Assembly (NCBI GenBank): GCA_905221605.1
Contig: CAJNDS010002747.1
Coordinates: forward strand, 1-64,000
Direction: 5' to 3'
From: Symbiodinium natans
Taxonomy: Eukaryota; Sar; Dinophyceae; Suessiales; Symbiodiniaceae
Length of the DNA: 64,000 nucleotides
Shown: piece after piece, positions 11,401 to 30,264 of the stretch
Layout: each line of letters begins with the position of its first letter
Numbering within the stretch: position 1 is the first letter of the stretch
Translations under genes and position numbers: made by a program
Notes under the pieces: model-generated
What the model saw: the letters and a program-made list of their open reading frames with translations, nothing else
What the model was told of the DNA's origin: nothing
The model's database searches: none

Positions 11401-14400
11401 GAATCAAATCGTCCACATAGCACAACATGAGGAATCTTTTCCCTCTCACAGTGCCCTCGAAGACGGAAGGTTCCGTTGGGCATTGCTTCAACCCAACTTT
11501 CTTCACAACTGTCGCCAGCTTCAAGTTCCAAGCTTTGGCGGCAACTCTCAAACCATTCATGGCTTGATCCAGAATCATAAACACCGGGACATAATAGTCC
11601 TTGCAGGCGGAAACATCCTTGGGCAATTGGATAATCGCCTTCGATCCTTTCGGAAGGGGGGAATGCAAGAATGCAGTGCTAACATCCAAAGTTGCGATAT
11701 CCATAGCATCTACCGAAGCAATGGCCAAAAGCGTCCGTAACGCTTCTAAAGAAGGAGTCGTAGCACTCAGTCCTAAAGATGATGCTGTGCTCCCCTTTGC
11801 GATGTCTTGCACCACACACCGAGCTCTCACAGCTTCCTTGCCATTCACCACCTTTGGGCCTATGACCCATCGGGTTGGGATGATCTTTATCCCATGCTGA
11901 CGAGCAAACTTCTGAGCCTCGTCTGCTCCAACCACTCTCCCTGCTTTGTGAGCAGTCATACTCTGCAGCTCAGTTCGCCGGCCTTCCACTGTTTTATCCA
12001 CATCTAATGGACATCCATCTATCTCAGACAGAACACTCGTGGGTCTTGCCAGCCAAACTTGGGATCCACACACCTTCATGGACTCCGGGAAAGTGCTATT
12101 CTTGTTGAGCAGAATCGAATTGGTCACATGTACCAACTTCGGACTCTCGTCACTGCTTACCATTTTAATAGGACCTTGAGGCACATCGAGTCTTGGGTCT
12201 AAACAAATACGATTGATCAGCCGGGGAACTCGATTGGACTCATCTGGAACTGAGTTCACATCTGAAGTTAAACTCTCTAAACGCCGGGGAACTCGACTGG
12301 ACTCATTTGGAACTGAATCCACATCCATTTGAGGTTTTTCTTCCTCCATTGGGATCGCTTCATCCTCAGCGGGAGTTTCTCCTTCGAAGTATCCAGGTTC
12401 CATTGCCTCATCTGGAATCCCTTGGTAAGGCAAACTTGGATCCTCAAAATCCTCCATGTCAACATCCACAACTTCTGTCGCAGGTGTTGGGACGCTTTGC
12501 CTCTCCTCCAACTTGGGATCTGGTCGACTCTCATAGGTGATCTTCGGGCGTTTCAGGAGTGAAGGCTCACTTCCAGACTCCATCACCCCCGCATCCTTTG
12601 AGCTTCTCTGGTCCATTTTTGGAGTTTCCTCTGTTGGTTCTTTCGATTCCAACCGTTGTCGTTGAGCTTTCAACCAATCATCATACCGTTTTCGGCATTC
12701 AGCATTGTGGTTGGCTTTTCCTCTTTTTGGACCACACGCAGGACAGTTCGCTGTGCCACCATGTTCCTTCACCCATGCAGCTGGAGGTCCAACTTTGCTC
12801 ATGTCGGTGGTCGGTCCATCAGACACTCGGCCCTCAAAGGCCTTGTCCGCTTCACCTTCAATCCGATCGGGCACACCATCCTCTTTCTCCTTCAGAATCG
12901 GGGGAGCCAATGTATCCGATGGATCATGCTCCTTGAGCAAATGTTGACAATGCTCCAACCCAATCTTCAACGGAACGATGTGCTTGATGGACTTTGCTCG
13001 AAAGTGTTTTGGACAACCATCCACCATGGCACTCACAACATGAGTCAAGCCACCAACTTCAGGGTACACATAGGCTGCTTCCACAAACCGGGAGAGCGCC
13101 GTGGTTTTCATCGAATCCGGTAGCTCAGCCAGAACTGTAGCACCTATCAACGACGATCCACACTCATGGAGGGATCTCTGTAGTACCAACTCCTGGGGTG
13201 ATTTCTTCCCATCAAAGGCAGCTGCATGGTGATTGTGCATTGCAGCACAGTAAATCAGACCAAACTCAAACGCTCGAGGACTTCTCTTCAAGTCAAAGCC
13301 CTGCGCTCGTAGATCCAACCTCACCGTGCTGAACAACTCCTTGAGTGTTCTCACTGCCCTTTCCACACCACCAACCGCTTCATGTCCCTGCGGAGGTGCT
13401 CTTTGGGTCACAATCCTAATCCCCAGATTGGCTCTCTTGATGAGGGCGCTCACCGCTGTCTCGCTGTCTGTCCTCAACAGTACAGCAGACCCTGCAATGT
13501 CCAGTCCGAAAGCATTCATCCAATAACGAATCCAGCTGGAGGTATTGTCAGCATTGGTCCCTACCAACAGACATCCAATCATTCTGGTTGACATTTCAGT
13601 CATGACCAGTACTTTCATGTTGGGAGCCGTCGGCTGGTCTTTCGCAAAAGTACCAGTTACCAGGTTGATGAAGCAGAAATCTGCTTGCAACGCCACGGGT
13701 CGGTCTTGAGCATCCTTGGTCCGACGATGCTGGGTTGTTCCTCTTGTCATCCGACAATGAGGACATTCGGACGAAAAAGGAATGTGGCCTCGCATCCGAT
13801 GCAGCTCCATTTCTTCTTGCTTTTTCTTGGTCATTGACTGCACTGACTGCATCTGATCAACCTCCATCGGTCGTTGGCCATCATCCACATCCATGGGTCG
13901 AACCTCAGTTCTTCCAAAGGTTACTTTCTTTCGCTTTCCAGCATCACCTTGCAGGTAGATCCAAGGACATCCAGCCCAGGATACTCCATATCCCATGACT
14001 CCTTTCTTCTCGTGTCGCAGCGAAATCTCTCTTCGAGTGAACTTCACTTCCCAACCAGTATTCACCATCTGCTCGGTGCTCAAGATGTTGTGAGCCACAT
14101 CTGCTACAACTCCAGTCACACACACCGATGTCAAACCAAGATACTGCTTTCCTTCATACATAGGCAGCAAGGCTCGGATGCGAACTCGCTCGAAGACATT
14201 CACCGGGGTATCGTTGGCTGCTGAGTACCTCTCATTAGGTCCCAACGCCTTCCGATCCAAGATCTGGAACTCATCCAAGTATCTTTTCGCAATCACAGTC
14301 ACCGATGCTCCTGAGTCAATCAACCACCATTTGCTTGCATCATCCTTTTCCATGCTTTTGACTTGATTCATCGGAGGTTTCATCAAAGACCGAACTGACT

Positions 14401-16276
14401 TAGATGGCAACATCTGAGATAAATCGGTAGAGATCCGATGCTCCAACTCGGCAATCCGGACTCTCGTCTCAACTTCCCATGACCAATCTATCTCATCAGT
14501 ACTCCGGGGAATCCACTCTTTTCTCACTTCATCGAGCAATCCTTCCAGAGGTTGCAACACAGATTCCACTCGGGCCTCTGACTCAGGTTCATTCCATTCA
14601 CCTCCAGTTAGCTGGTAGTCACTCGACTCACCCTCTTGGGAGACTTCAGCAACTGTCTTCCCCTTTCCTTTGCCTTTTCCTTTGGGCTTTCCCTTTTCGG
14701 GCTTCTTCTTGGGATCTCCTTTTGCCTTGGCTTTCGCCTTAGCATTGGGGGAATTGGGCTTCTTGCCTGAATCTCCCTCCTTATACCAGCAATCGCGGGC
14801 ATAATGTCCCTTTCCACCACACACATAGCACTCCACATCCTTCTTGTTCTGGCTTGAAGCTCGTTTGCCAGCACCTTTGCTTGATTCGCGCTTGCCTTTC
14901 TGTTCCTTTCCTTTGCCTTTTGGTTTTCCTTCGTTGCCCTTTCCCTCATTGGGATCTCGAAAAGGTTGAAGCTTCGTGCCAGGGGCTTCTGACCACACCC
15001 TTTGTTGCACCTCAAACTTCAGAGCAACTCTTTTCAGATCTTCAAACGATTCACTATCGCCATGCAACAAGCAATGGCTTCTACACCGATCTGGCAAACT
15101 GCGCAGCAAAACCATAACCGAATCCGCTTCTTGGATCTGCAAACCACCAGCATGCACATCGGGATCAAGACTATTGAGCAGCTTGGTGTACTTGTTCAAC
15201 TCATGCTCAATCTTTCGAATGATCTCCGGAATACTGGGTGCTTTCACGGTTTGATTCACCAGCTGCGACCGAAAGAACAGGCATTCAGCTCGCGACTTCA
15301 GGCAAAACTCCTTCGCCAGCAATCTCAAAGCCACAAAACCAGATTGTTGATAAGTGCTCTCACTTTCAACATATGTCTGCAAAATCAGAGAACTCTTCTC
15401 ATGATTTGCAAAAGTCTGTCGCAGGATGTGCATCAGCCTCGTCGACCTCTTCTGTTGCTCCACAGTAAGTCGATCCTGTTTCAGCCGAGACTCTTCTTGA
15501 GTCTTCACCGCATGCATGAGCTCATTGGGAAACACTTCTGAACCCAAACCAACCCAACTGGTCAGCTTCTCCATCCAGGTCAAGAATCCAAGAGCTTCAG
15601 AGATGCGATCCTTCCAAGACGAAAAGTCAATGGTCGGCAAACTGGGCAACCATTTGTCCGATCGAGCAAACACATCCCTTTCACTTTCTTGCTCCAGAGG
15701 TGGAGGTCTCAGTGGGGGACTTGGGCTCGCCATCCGAAAAAGCTGGGTCCCCTTCGCAGGAGTACCCACTGGCGATGCACCTTGACATCCCGAAGAAGAA
15801 CTGGGCATGTTCTCAGGAACACCATCCTGAGGTAAGGGGGGATTCACCTGTTGCTGTTGCTGTGGCTGCTGTTGCTGATGCTGCTGTATCATCCACTGCT
15901 GATGCTGCTGCTGTTGCTGCACCATGGACGAAGTCATCGTTTGCATAAACTGCTGTTGCTGCACAACCAGTTGCTGCATCATGCTTTCCAATTCTCGCAC
16001 TTGTCTCGTCAACCCTTGCACGTCGGGTGATGTTTGTGATGGTGTCACCACAGGTTGAGGAGGTCCAGTGGATAGTCCTGGTGGTAACGAAGGACTTCCT
16101 ACCGCTTGCTGAGGCAAACCAGGGGGAAACGAAGGGCCTCCCATTGTCTGTTGGGGTGCTCCAGTAGCTACCCCATGAGGGCTTCTGGCGGGAGTTCGAC
16201 CTCTGGGCACTGGGCCATACACAGGTTGGCTTCCTTGTGCCAAACCTTGCACCCACAGTGGGTTGGGATTTCCCAA
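8408..16276 (-). CDS. copia-type Gag-Pol polyprotein with a long C-terminal extension (about 2622 aa)
   Basis: One uninterrupted frame. Domains in order: Pro/Gln-rich N-terminus (1-160); Gag core (about 200-450); basic Gly/Lys region with a CCHC zinc knuckle, C-YVC-GGKGH-YARDC, near 483-496; aspartic protease with DSGAS at 654; integrase zinc region (H and CPHC near 824-840) and DDE core (D near 863 and 936, E near 973); a second Cys/His cluster, CPAC...H...C, near 1175-1190; reverse transcriptase with AFLHSPL near 1530 and YVDD at 1620-1623; RNase H with VYADASW (D1802) and the SSCEAEL and HTDSSSA motifs; end of the usual pol near 1950. About 650 further residues are unrecognised: a Cys4 ribbon-like motif (CKVC near 2072, CEKC near 2095), a globular part, then a highly charged Lys/Glu-rich coiled coil. 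The first codon given is TTG; the first in-frame ATG is at 16144, and an upstream start in another frame is possible (see findings). Confidence 0.95.
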   Translation of the reverse strand: MGNPNPLWVQGLAQGSQPVYGPVPRGRTPARSPHGVATGAPQQTMGGPSFPPGLPQQAVGSPSLPPGLSTGPPQPVVTPSQTSPDVQGLTRQVRELESMMQQLVVQQQQFMQTMTSSMVQQQQQHQQWMIQQHQQQQPQQQQQVNPPLPQDGVPENMPSSSSGCQGASPVGTPAKGTQLFRMASPSPPLRPPPLEQESERDVFARSDKWLPSLPTIDFSSWKDRISEALGFLTWMEKLTSWVGLGSEVFPNELMHAVKTQEESRLKQDRLTVEQQKRSTRLMHILRQTFANHEKSSLILQTYVESESTYQQSGFVALRLLAKEFCLKSRAECLFFRSQLVNQTVKAPSIPEIIRKIEHELNKYTKLLNSLDPDVHAGGLQIQEADSVMVLLRSLPDRCRSHCLLHGDSESFEDLKRVALKFEVQQRVWSEAPGTKLQPFRDPNEGKGNEGKPKGKGKEQKGKRESSKGAGKRASSQNKKDVECYVCGGKGHYARDCWYKEGDSGKKPNSPNAKAKAKAKGDPKKKPEKGKPKGKGKGKGKTVAEVSQEGESSDYQLTGGEWNEPESEARVESVLQPLEGLLDEVRKEWIPRSTDEIDWSWEVETRVRIAELEHRISTDLSQMLPSKSVRSLMKPPMNQVKSMEKDDASKWWLIDSGASVTVIAKRYLDEFQILDRKALGPNERYSAANDTPVNVFERVRIRALLPMYEGKQYLGLTSVCVTGVVADVAHNILSTEQMVNTGWEVKFTRREISLRHEKKGVMGYGVSWAGCPWIYLQGDAGKRKKVTFGRTEVRPMDVDDGQRPMEVDQMQSVQSMTKKKQEEMELHRMRGHIPFSSECPHCRMTRGTTQHRRTKDAQDRPVALQADFCFINLVTGTFAKDQPTAPNMKVLVMTEMSTRMIGCLLVGTNADNTSSWIRYWMNAFGLDIAGSAVLLRTDSETAVSALIKRANLGIRIVTQRAPPQGHEAVGGVERAVRTLKELFSTVRLDLRAQGFDLKRSPRAFEFGLIYCAAMHNHHAAAFDGKKSPQELVLQRSLHECGSSLIGATVLAELPDSMKTTALSRFVEAAYVYPEVGGLTHVVSAMVDGCPKHFRAKSIKHIVPLKIGLEHCQHLLKEHDPSDTLAPPILKEKEDGVPDRIEGEADKAFEGRVSDGPTTDMSKVGPPAAWVKEHGGTANCPACGPKRGKANHNAECRKRYDDWLKAQRQRLESKEPTEETPKMDQRSSKDAGVMESGSEPSLLKRPKITYESRPDPKLEERQSVPTPATEVVDVDMEDFEDPSLPYQGIPDEAMEPGYFEGETPAEDEAIPMEEEKPQMDVDSVPNESSRVPRRLESLTSDVNSVPDESNRVPRLINRICLDPRLDVPQGPIKMVSSDESPKLVHVTNSILLNKNSTFPESMKVCGSQVWLARPTSVLSEIDGCPLDVDKTVEGRRTELQSMTAHKAGRVVGADEAQKFARQHGIKIIPTRWVIGPKVVNGKEAVRARCVVQDIAKGSTASSLGLSATTPSLEALRTLLAIASVDAMDIATLDVSTAFLHSPLPKGSKAIIQLPKDVSACKDYYVPVFMILDQAMNGLRVAAKAWNLKLATVVKKVGLKQCPTEPSVFEGTVRGKRFLMLCYVDDLILCGTRDAIRLVTDTLNGELKIKETGRITSTGGKITFLGREIERQGSHLRMRVPPAYLDALFETEFCKDLKVVTAPPDIVKTVEKGRASGSDPELSDTAAARYRAVLGRIAWWGQSRPDLSRWMSILSQGQSKPTACFEQALRQVIRFLKGQYHAWQYFGPDGNVPDSGPAQLEVYADASWAPQASLGRRSVSGIAIFYRGCLIKGISRVQGCVSLSSCEAELRAILTAVQESEGLATLIGQLAESDVTIRLHTDSSSARAVLLNRGLSRRVRHLDIAVCYLQERIQEAQTLKVIWCPTAGMIADVLTKCLSQVTFCQHQQAMGIYPGEDVQQVWRICGIRPRVGVQAYQCAEATGCSVEQVGSLKSVKKCGEVFENFHLRSPETLREDSSPEVQEMDLWSNRKSFGSSTTEASPSLEPVPLVKDRKMAAEDSRKGEQGAEMKSPFWCKVCKWLFRSEHAAGLSWDESGKPKCEKCKQTVTVSGTDASHAFHLREAEKERRAAGKRGDKGESRGSGQAAPKPKAMPKVIERMVDVFPELADPEPPKWFGDVSWSICRRGTPVDELELKDVIGTLSDKDMLRYQSSYEKLVKPIQEVCELQEKPTKIFGILDVRGQIGGKAIIWEMAVNEGGLYMEVPPGTCGLAMLSFVRYLKRKGIVPVLLLGEHQDLGVLRMVDLLCMLPILGAERIMEDEAESSYYPPWVLRWKRSAKEGSLVFKELVERVRVISMLSCDTLRIHEPELRERPVPKWSFVAYSHYRSVMESVAGFLEDLEKKKEEITDTQRAASWKKVVASETRSGVVWICKCKWHLPTDYVVRFNLTLPADMWQQAFGIMGENVGKLEKEEKDLKRILKAAAEQQDREFEEAERKRKRIADLSAAEEEAAKRAKLEGEAVRSPVSVVPSELDAAAIAQIAERVKASFSVADLELMLEEKKRKVGDQPTERPAETPAEPSRSSQDVVMETRTAELAEMKEAAKERRAKLMESTGAGEKKGEEDEE

Positions 16277-16802
16277 ACCCGGAAAAGGGGTCTACCCTTC
16301 GCCTTGTCTCAGCATCCATGATGGGCACAGAGCTTCCACGCTCTCGTCCACCTCTTGGACTCCTCACATGAGCTCCACTGGTATGTCGTGGGGGTGTATT
16401 CAACATAGTTCCTGAACTCAGGCTCCAGCCTGCAGTCTCTCCACAACGTCTTCTGGCGAAAATTCTCTCACCAACACCAGATGGTCCAGGCTCCTGAAGA
16501 ACCTTAGTTCTACTCTACCAAGCACCGTATTCCTCCAAGATCGGTCACAACCAATCCAGTTCCAGACAAACCACCTTGCCCGGGCTCCAAAGTGCCTCAA
16601 CAGCCGCTGAACCAACTGCTTCCAAGCCTGATGAGTCCGGATCCGCCTCCTCACAGGGTAGGCTTCCCGGTACTCACTTACACGGTCCGAGTACAAGAGA
16701 TTCCGGTCCACTGGCAGTCTGGGCTCCAAACCCAAACTTGCCTCCAGGCACTCACAGAGTCCTGACAGACAACCAAAGACCATACACGGGCTCGTACCAC
16801 AA
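16277..16802 (-). other. 5' leader of the copia element
   Basis: The segment between primer-binding site and pol frame. A different - strand frame opens with ATG at 16406 and runs past 16276 into the main ORF. Its first 40-odd residues look like a Gag N-terminus, which suggests a one-base shift between the true start and the main frame. Confidence 0.5.
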
Positions 16803-16821
16803 GGCACAAGCTCCGCTACCA
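16803..16821 (-). promoter_or_regulatory. primer-binding site of the copia element
   Basis: In element orientation the sequence TGGTAGCGGAGCTTGTGCC starts directly after the 5' LTR. It resembles the TGGTATCAGAGC primer-binding site typical of Ty1/copia elements primed by initiator methionine tRNA, differing at a few positions. The leading TGG pairs with a tRNA CCA end. The exact primer tRNA cannot be assigned without the organism's tRNA set. Confidence 0.75.
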
Positions 16822-17177
16822 CGTGAAAAAACGAAGGTCCCTCTGGTACCTTTTCCCTTGAAAGCACGAACCCTGACCTCTCACACAAGTGCGGACAGCT
16901 CTCTTTTTCACAGTCAGAGCCATTTGAGCCAAAAGTAAACGAATTCTCTCTTGTGAGCTTAAACTCAGCTTCAGAACTTCGTTCCTACACACTGCACACT
17001 CACTTTAAATAGCGTATTGGGCAAAAACACACTCGTATGATTTCCTTGGAAATCAACGAGGCATAAACCATCCAGGATGGGATCACACGGATTCCCAATC
17101 ACTTCGAAGCAAAACAAACCTATGCAAGCTGATCCAAAACATGACAAAAACATTAATGATCAGCCACAATCTTCACA
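16822..17177 (-). repeat. 5' LTR of the copia element (356 bp)
   Basis: Partner of 7297-7670. In element orientation it starts TGTGAAGATTG and ends TTTTTTCACG, and should carry the promoter. No TATA box is obvious. Differences from the 3' LTR are about nine substitutions (three of them clustered near 16978), one base at the terminus, a 2-bp pyrimidine-run change and absence of the 17-bp segment. Confidence 0.95.
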
Positions 17178-17182
17178 CAGCA
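17178..17182. repeat. target-site duplication (right), CAGCA
   Basis: Direct repeat of 7292-7296, immediately outside the right LTR. Confidence 0.75.
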
Positions 17183-17664
17183 GGCATTAAGCTTAACCTG
17201 CCACACGCCGTCTTCTTCCAAAATGCAAAGCACAAAGTTACCAACACCGTGCCTCGGAGCTTTCAGTTGCAGAGGGATTGCGCTGGACGCACTTATGCAA
17301 AAGTGTGCATGAGCAACTTTAATTCGAAAGAACCTCAACTTCTTGGCTTGGTGGCCTGTGTTGCAAACCAGGATGGAAAAAAGCACCTTGCGGAAAGTTT
17401 GTTTCCCTTCGAGAAAACAAGTGTCAATCTGACCTTGCAACACTTGGAAGTCGACTTCTGCATTTCTTCAGATTTCCATTTATTAAGCAGTACGCATTGA
17501 AGAAGTTTTTTTTTCTTTGAGACCACACTGCAACATAATCGCACGATCCAGACTTGTGGTGTTTGGCAGTTTCCGTGAACGACCACGGTGACTTGCATGC
17601 GCAAGAACCAAAGATTGTTGGGAACAACCAAATTTTGGAACCCCCTGGGACGGAACCGGCAGTG

Positions 17665-17790
17665 GGTGGACAAGTGGGGCACGTGCGGCAAGTGGAGCAA
17701 GTGGGTCAAATAGGGCACGTGGAGGCAAGTGGTGGCAAGTGGGGTGTGGGGCAAGTAGGTCAAGCAGGGTATGTGGAGCAAGTGGGCCGG
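17665..17790. repeat. degenerate minisatellite, unit about 9 bp (CAAGTGGGG)
   Basis: About a dozen imperfect copies of CAAGTGGGG, CAAGTAGGT and GCACGTGG variants in tandem. A second block of the same motif lies at 18425-18515. Confidence 0.7.
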
Positions 17791-18424
17791 GTGCTGCTGG
17801 AACTCTCAGAGGACCAGGCAAGGGGAAAAAACCGGATTAGCATGGAAGCTGGCTTTGATTTGGCAAATAGTTCGCACTTTGCGAACGCACTCTGTGCTCT
17901 TTTCGAACACGTCCCGAATTCTGCACTACTGGTCTACCACGACTCTTCCTTCGTGTTCTAAGAGAGGGCCGTTCACCGTGGAATTCGATTGTGGTTGCTT
18001 TGCTTTCTTTGGGTGGTGTTTTGTTTAGTTTGCTGTGTTGCTTCTCCATGTAGCTCGACCGTCTCACCTCATCGCAATGGACCGGCCCACTGTGATGCTG
18101 ATGTGGTAAAGGGAAAAATGAAAATTGACCAAAAGAAGGAAAAATGTTGTTAGTGCAGATGTGGGTGGTGGGGCTTCTGCAGTTACACAGAAGGTGAAGT
18201 TTTGTACGTTAACATGCGCGGAGTATGCAGCTTCAAGCTGTTGTTGCGAAAACTCAACGTCCGCACGATGTTGGGCAGTTGCTCCCATCAATCTCTTGTT
18301 GGAACAAAGATCTAACTTGCATGCATGATATTCTCCTTGTTCTGCTTTAAATGCATTGCCGACTCCAAGAATTTCAAGTTGCAATTTCAAGTGTTGGGTC
18401 AGATCACATTTTCCAAGGTGCAGT

Positions 18425-18515
18425 GGGGCGGGGCCAGTAAGGCAAGTGGGTCAAGTAGAGCAAGTTGGGCAAGGGGGTAAAGTGGGGTGCAAGTGGGGCA
18501 CGTGGGGCAACTGGT
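18425..18515. repeat. second block of the CAAGTGGGG minisatellite
   Basis: Same unit as 17665-17790, again imperfect; the two blocks are separated by about 635 bp of unrelated sequence. Confidence 0.65.
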
Positions 18516-19204
18516 ATTTGTTTGGAGCGTTATGGAGATCTTCGGTGTGGAGTTCGTTGGGAGGACGTGCCTGAGGGAGCACAGCTATGCAGCGAACGCC
18601 CGCGCACTAGACGTGGAGGGGGCGCGCAACGAGGAGTTGAGGAGCAGTGGGTGCCCATGAGGACGGAAATTATCGAGGGGTGGAATCCTGACGACTTGTA
18701 CCGGTGATGCGGATGCAGAGGACCACAATACAAAAAAATCCTATGTAGTGAATGTCAAAAATATTTGTACTGCCCTGCAAGACAAGACCTACGCAAAACA
18801 CAACATGTTTCTGCATGAAGGCCCAGATGCAAGAACAGCAGCCACTGCAGACTCCACCGGCAGGATTCGACAGCAGCGTTGTGGCAGGCCAAATCTGGAC
18901 TGAGCGCTTTGCAAACGTCGTGAACCTTGGTAGCCCCGTGACCATCTTCAAAAAAGCATTTTGGTGTTGGCTATTTGTTTAAGGGAATCGTTGGGCAACC
19001 AAGAAACAGTCCCACTGGACCCCTCTGAGCAGGGCATTCATCGCAGTACTCAGGATGTCGGGCGGCACTTTCGAGCTCCTGTGCTGGGAATAAGCAGAGC
19101 ATCCACCCTGCCCTGGGCTTTGGAGCTTAGGGTCTGGGCTCCGGGCAAAGAAGTGCAAAGCCATCTGCCACTGCGCTTCCGACACTGCTTGTCGTGGCAC
19201 TAAG

Positions 19205-19535
19205 TGTGATGCGGCTTAGGGTTCTAGGGTTTCGGGTATATAGGGTTTAGGGTCCACAGGGTTTATAGGCTTAGGGGTGTATAGGGTTTAGAGTGCTTGA
19301 AAGCGGGTTCGGGGCCGCGGAGATACAGAGGGTTTTGCTTGAAGCTGGGTTCGGCGAACCTTGCTTCTTCAGATCAGGTGGAAGAGAACTTTGACCAGCA
19401 AGGACGAAGCGTCTGACACATGGCAGAGCGTTGGACAGCTGGCAGACCAGTTGCCACTTTCCGCCGGTGTCAAGTGAGCTGATGGTGGCCACAGCAGCAC
19501 AGGGTTCAGGGTTTTGGGGCCTAGGGTTTAGGGCT
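19205..19535. repeat. degenerate telomere-type TTTAGGG sequence
   Basis: Two clusters (about 19205-19300 and 19500-19535) of broken AGGGTTTAGGG-like units with inserted bases. This resembles eroded interstitial telomeric repeats or TTTAGGG-rich filler; it is far less regular than the junction at 51834-51920. Confidence 0.5.
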
Positions 19536-21571
19536 ACACGGACTGGATGCTTCTTTCCGCCGGAAAACAAAGCATCCAACGGCATGAAGTGCTACGTACA
19601 CGTGCCGGCTTAAATATATAAGCCCTGAACCTTCAAACCTAAGGAGCCAGCGCATCGAGTAGCATGGTAGCTGACAACGTTGGGATCATGTCGCCCTTTT
19701 TGCATGGACCACTGCTCACCTTGGCAGCAGCTGATGGTGGCATTGAAGCCTGGAGTTCCCTTCAAAAGACTGGGGCCCTGCCTGCCCCTATTTATTTGCG
19801 AAGCATGACACCCGCAAGTCACAGTGCCCAGGGCCAAGGTGCTCAGTGCAAACTCGTGACGTCCCCACACTCTGCATGCAGTATGGTCATCCAATGCGTG
19901 CCACGTAGTAGCGGCAGTGTACTCGCACCGCGCAGTCAGTGCGAGCCCAAGTTTGGGTGAGATGTGATGGAGATAGACTGCGGACCATTTACGAACATGC
20001 AATATTTACGCTATCCACGTCCCAGTGAGGCGAATTTTACACACGGAGGAAACCGTTGAGAACTCAGGCCTGCAGAACAAAACTATATTTTTGAACACAT
20101 TTGGAGTTTGGCCGCTCTTCTTAGTCTCTGGCTTTCCCTCCAGTGCGAAGCCACAGGCCATAGGCACTGAGCCGCCCTCCACGGCAAAAACTGAAAAATC
20201 TCTTTTTTTCAAGGAACCCTTGAATGCATGTATAGAGACACAGACGTAAATATCCTCAATTGTCAATGTAGAAACAATGACGTGCAATGGCCAGAAATGC
20301 ACCTTTGTGTCAGGGTACGATCACCGTACATCAAAACCAAGACTTCTCCACGAACTCTGAGCCTGAACTCGCGCAATGGCAAACTCTTCAAACACATGCA
20401 CAAAGGAAAACAAACTACGGTTGTCAGCAAACACTTGCAGTTAACATGTGGCATTGTTGTGGTTGGGATATGCTGCAAAGGTGGAGCACCCCTCTTGAGA
20501 CAGTTTGCACTTCGGCATGATGGCTCAAATCAACTGCATATCGATTATGAAATCAGTTATGATTAAATCGAATCACACAGGGCACACGAGCTAAGACAAT
20601 CATCAAGGTTACACACGCTCCATGACACTCCCTTACTCTGCACACTATCCAAAAGGGGCTGCTGGGGGTAGTTTCCCAAATATTGGGATCTCACAAGGGT
20701 TTCAAGGACATGCTCAACAGTTCACATCTTCAATTGCTGTGTGCTAGTCATGCCCTCATAGGAGCAACCATATGTTCATTTAGGGCTTTTGCAGTGTCTG
20801 AAACATTCACACCTATCTACTTGTTTTTCGTGGGTGTACACTACTTGGATGGGAAGTGGCATCGATTTTTGGGTTCAAACTTGCAAGGAAACACAATTCA
20901 GGCAACATCTTCTCGCTTGCAGGGCCTACCCCTGATCCGTAAAGGTTGGTTTTGCAGTTGCTCGGTCTTGCTCGGTCTGCGTGGCGCCGGCACAATGCTC
21001 ACAGGGGACAGCAAAATATTGTATACATGACGAGAGCGTGTTTGTCCTGCACTGTACTGCAGTCTTTTTCGTTCGTGATCAAGACAAGCCACAACAGCAG
21101 CAATACCAATGCTACCAATGAGCTGTGCATGCTGTGCTCTCTCGTCAGAGGAGGGTCATTGTAAGGTGAGCCGCTAACAATGTGAATCAGTGAATCGCTG
21201 TGTTGGAGCATGTGGCATGACAAGGCGCAGACACATATGCTTGGTGTTGTGCTGTGTCGTCAAAATGTTTACCCAACTTGCAGGGTTTGTGAGGTTTGTG
21301 CCCCCCCAACGATGTACGATTGTTGCGATGTAAAGTGCCAGACAGACAAGGCGCAAAGTTAGTTTGACAACAGGCTCGGGTTTCAGATCAAGAATCTAGT
21401 TGTAATTTGTTGTGCCGAAATTGAGTTACGTAGTCAGCTGGTGGGCCACCATTGCCTCGCAAGTGAGTTGAATTGGGATGATGTGCTCTTTGAGGGTCAC
21501 GAGCCTAAAGTTGCACACGTTCGCGGTGTGACGACCCCGCATTGCATGGACATTGTGCGACATTGTGCCAG

Positions 21572-30264
<8,693 letters not shown>

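Larger units (their letters stand above)
7297..17177 (-). mobile_element. complete Ty1/copia-type LTR retrotransposon, 9.9 kb
   Basis: Two direct LTRs (7297-7670 and 16822-17177) flank one long - strand gag-pol frame, with a primer-binding site, a polypurine tract and a 5-bp target duplication all in the right places. Domain order is Gag, protease, integrase, reverse transcriptase, RNase H, which defines the copia superfamily (integrase before RT). The LTRs are about 97% identical over aligned bases, with a few substitutions plus a 17-bp and a 2-bp length difference. The coding frame has no internal stop. Together these point to a fairly recent insertion that may have been competent when it inserted. 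It lies antisense to the host genes of the window. Copia elements are known to be abundant, and some heat-responsive, in Symbiodinium. Confidence 0.97.
17183..21571. other. region without a recognisable gene
   Basis: No protein family is seen in either direction. It contains two degenerate minisatellites (17665-17790 and 18425-18515) and scattered TTTAGGG-like sequence (about 19205-19300 and 19500-19535). The 5' exon or exons of the actin gene, carrying the start codon, should lie somewhere before 21572, but I could not identify them. Confidence 0.5.
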
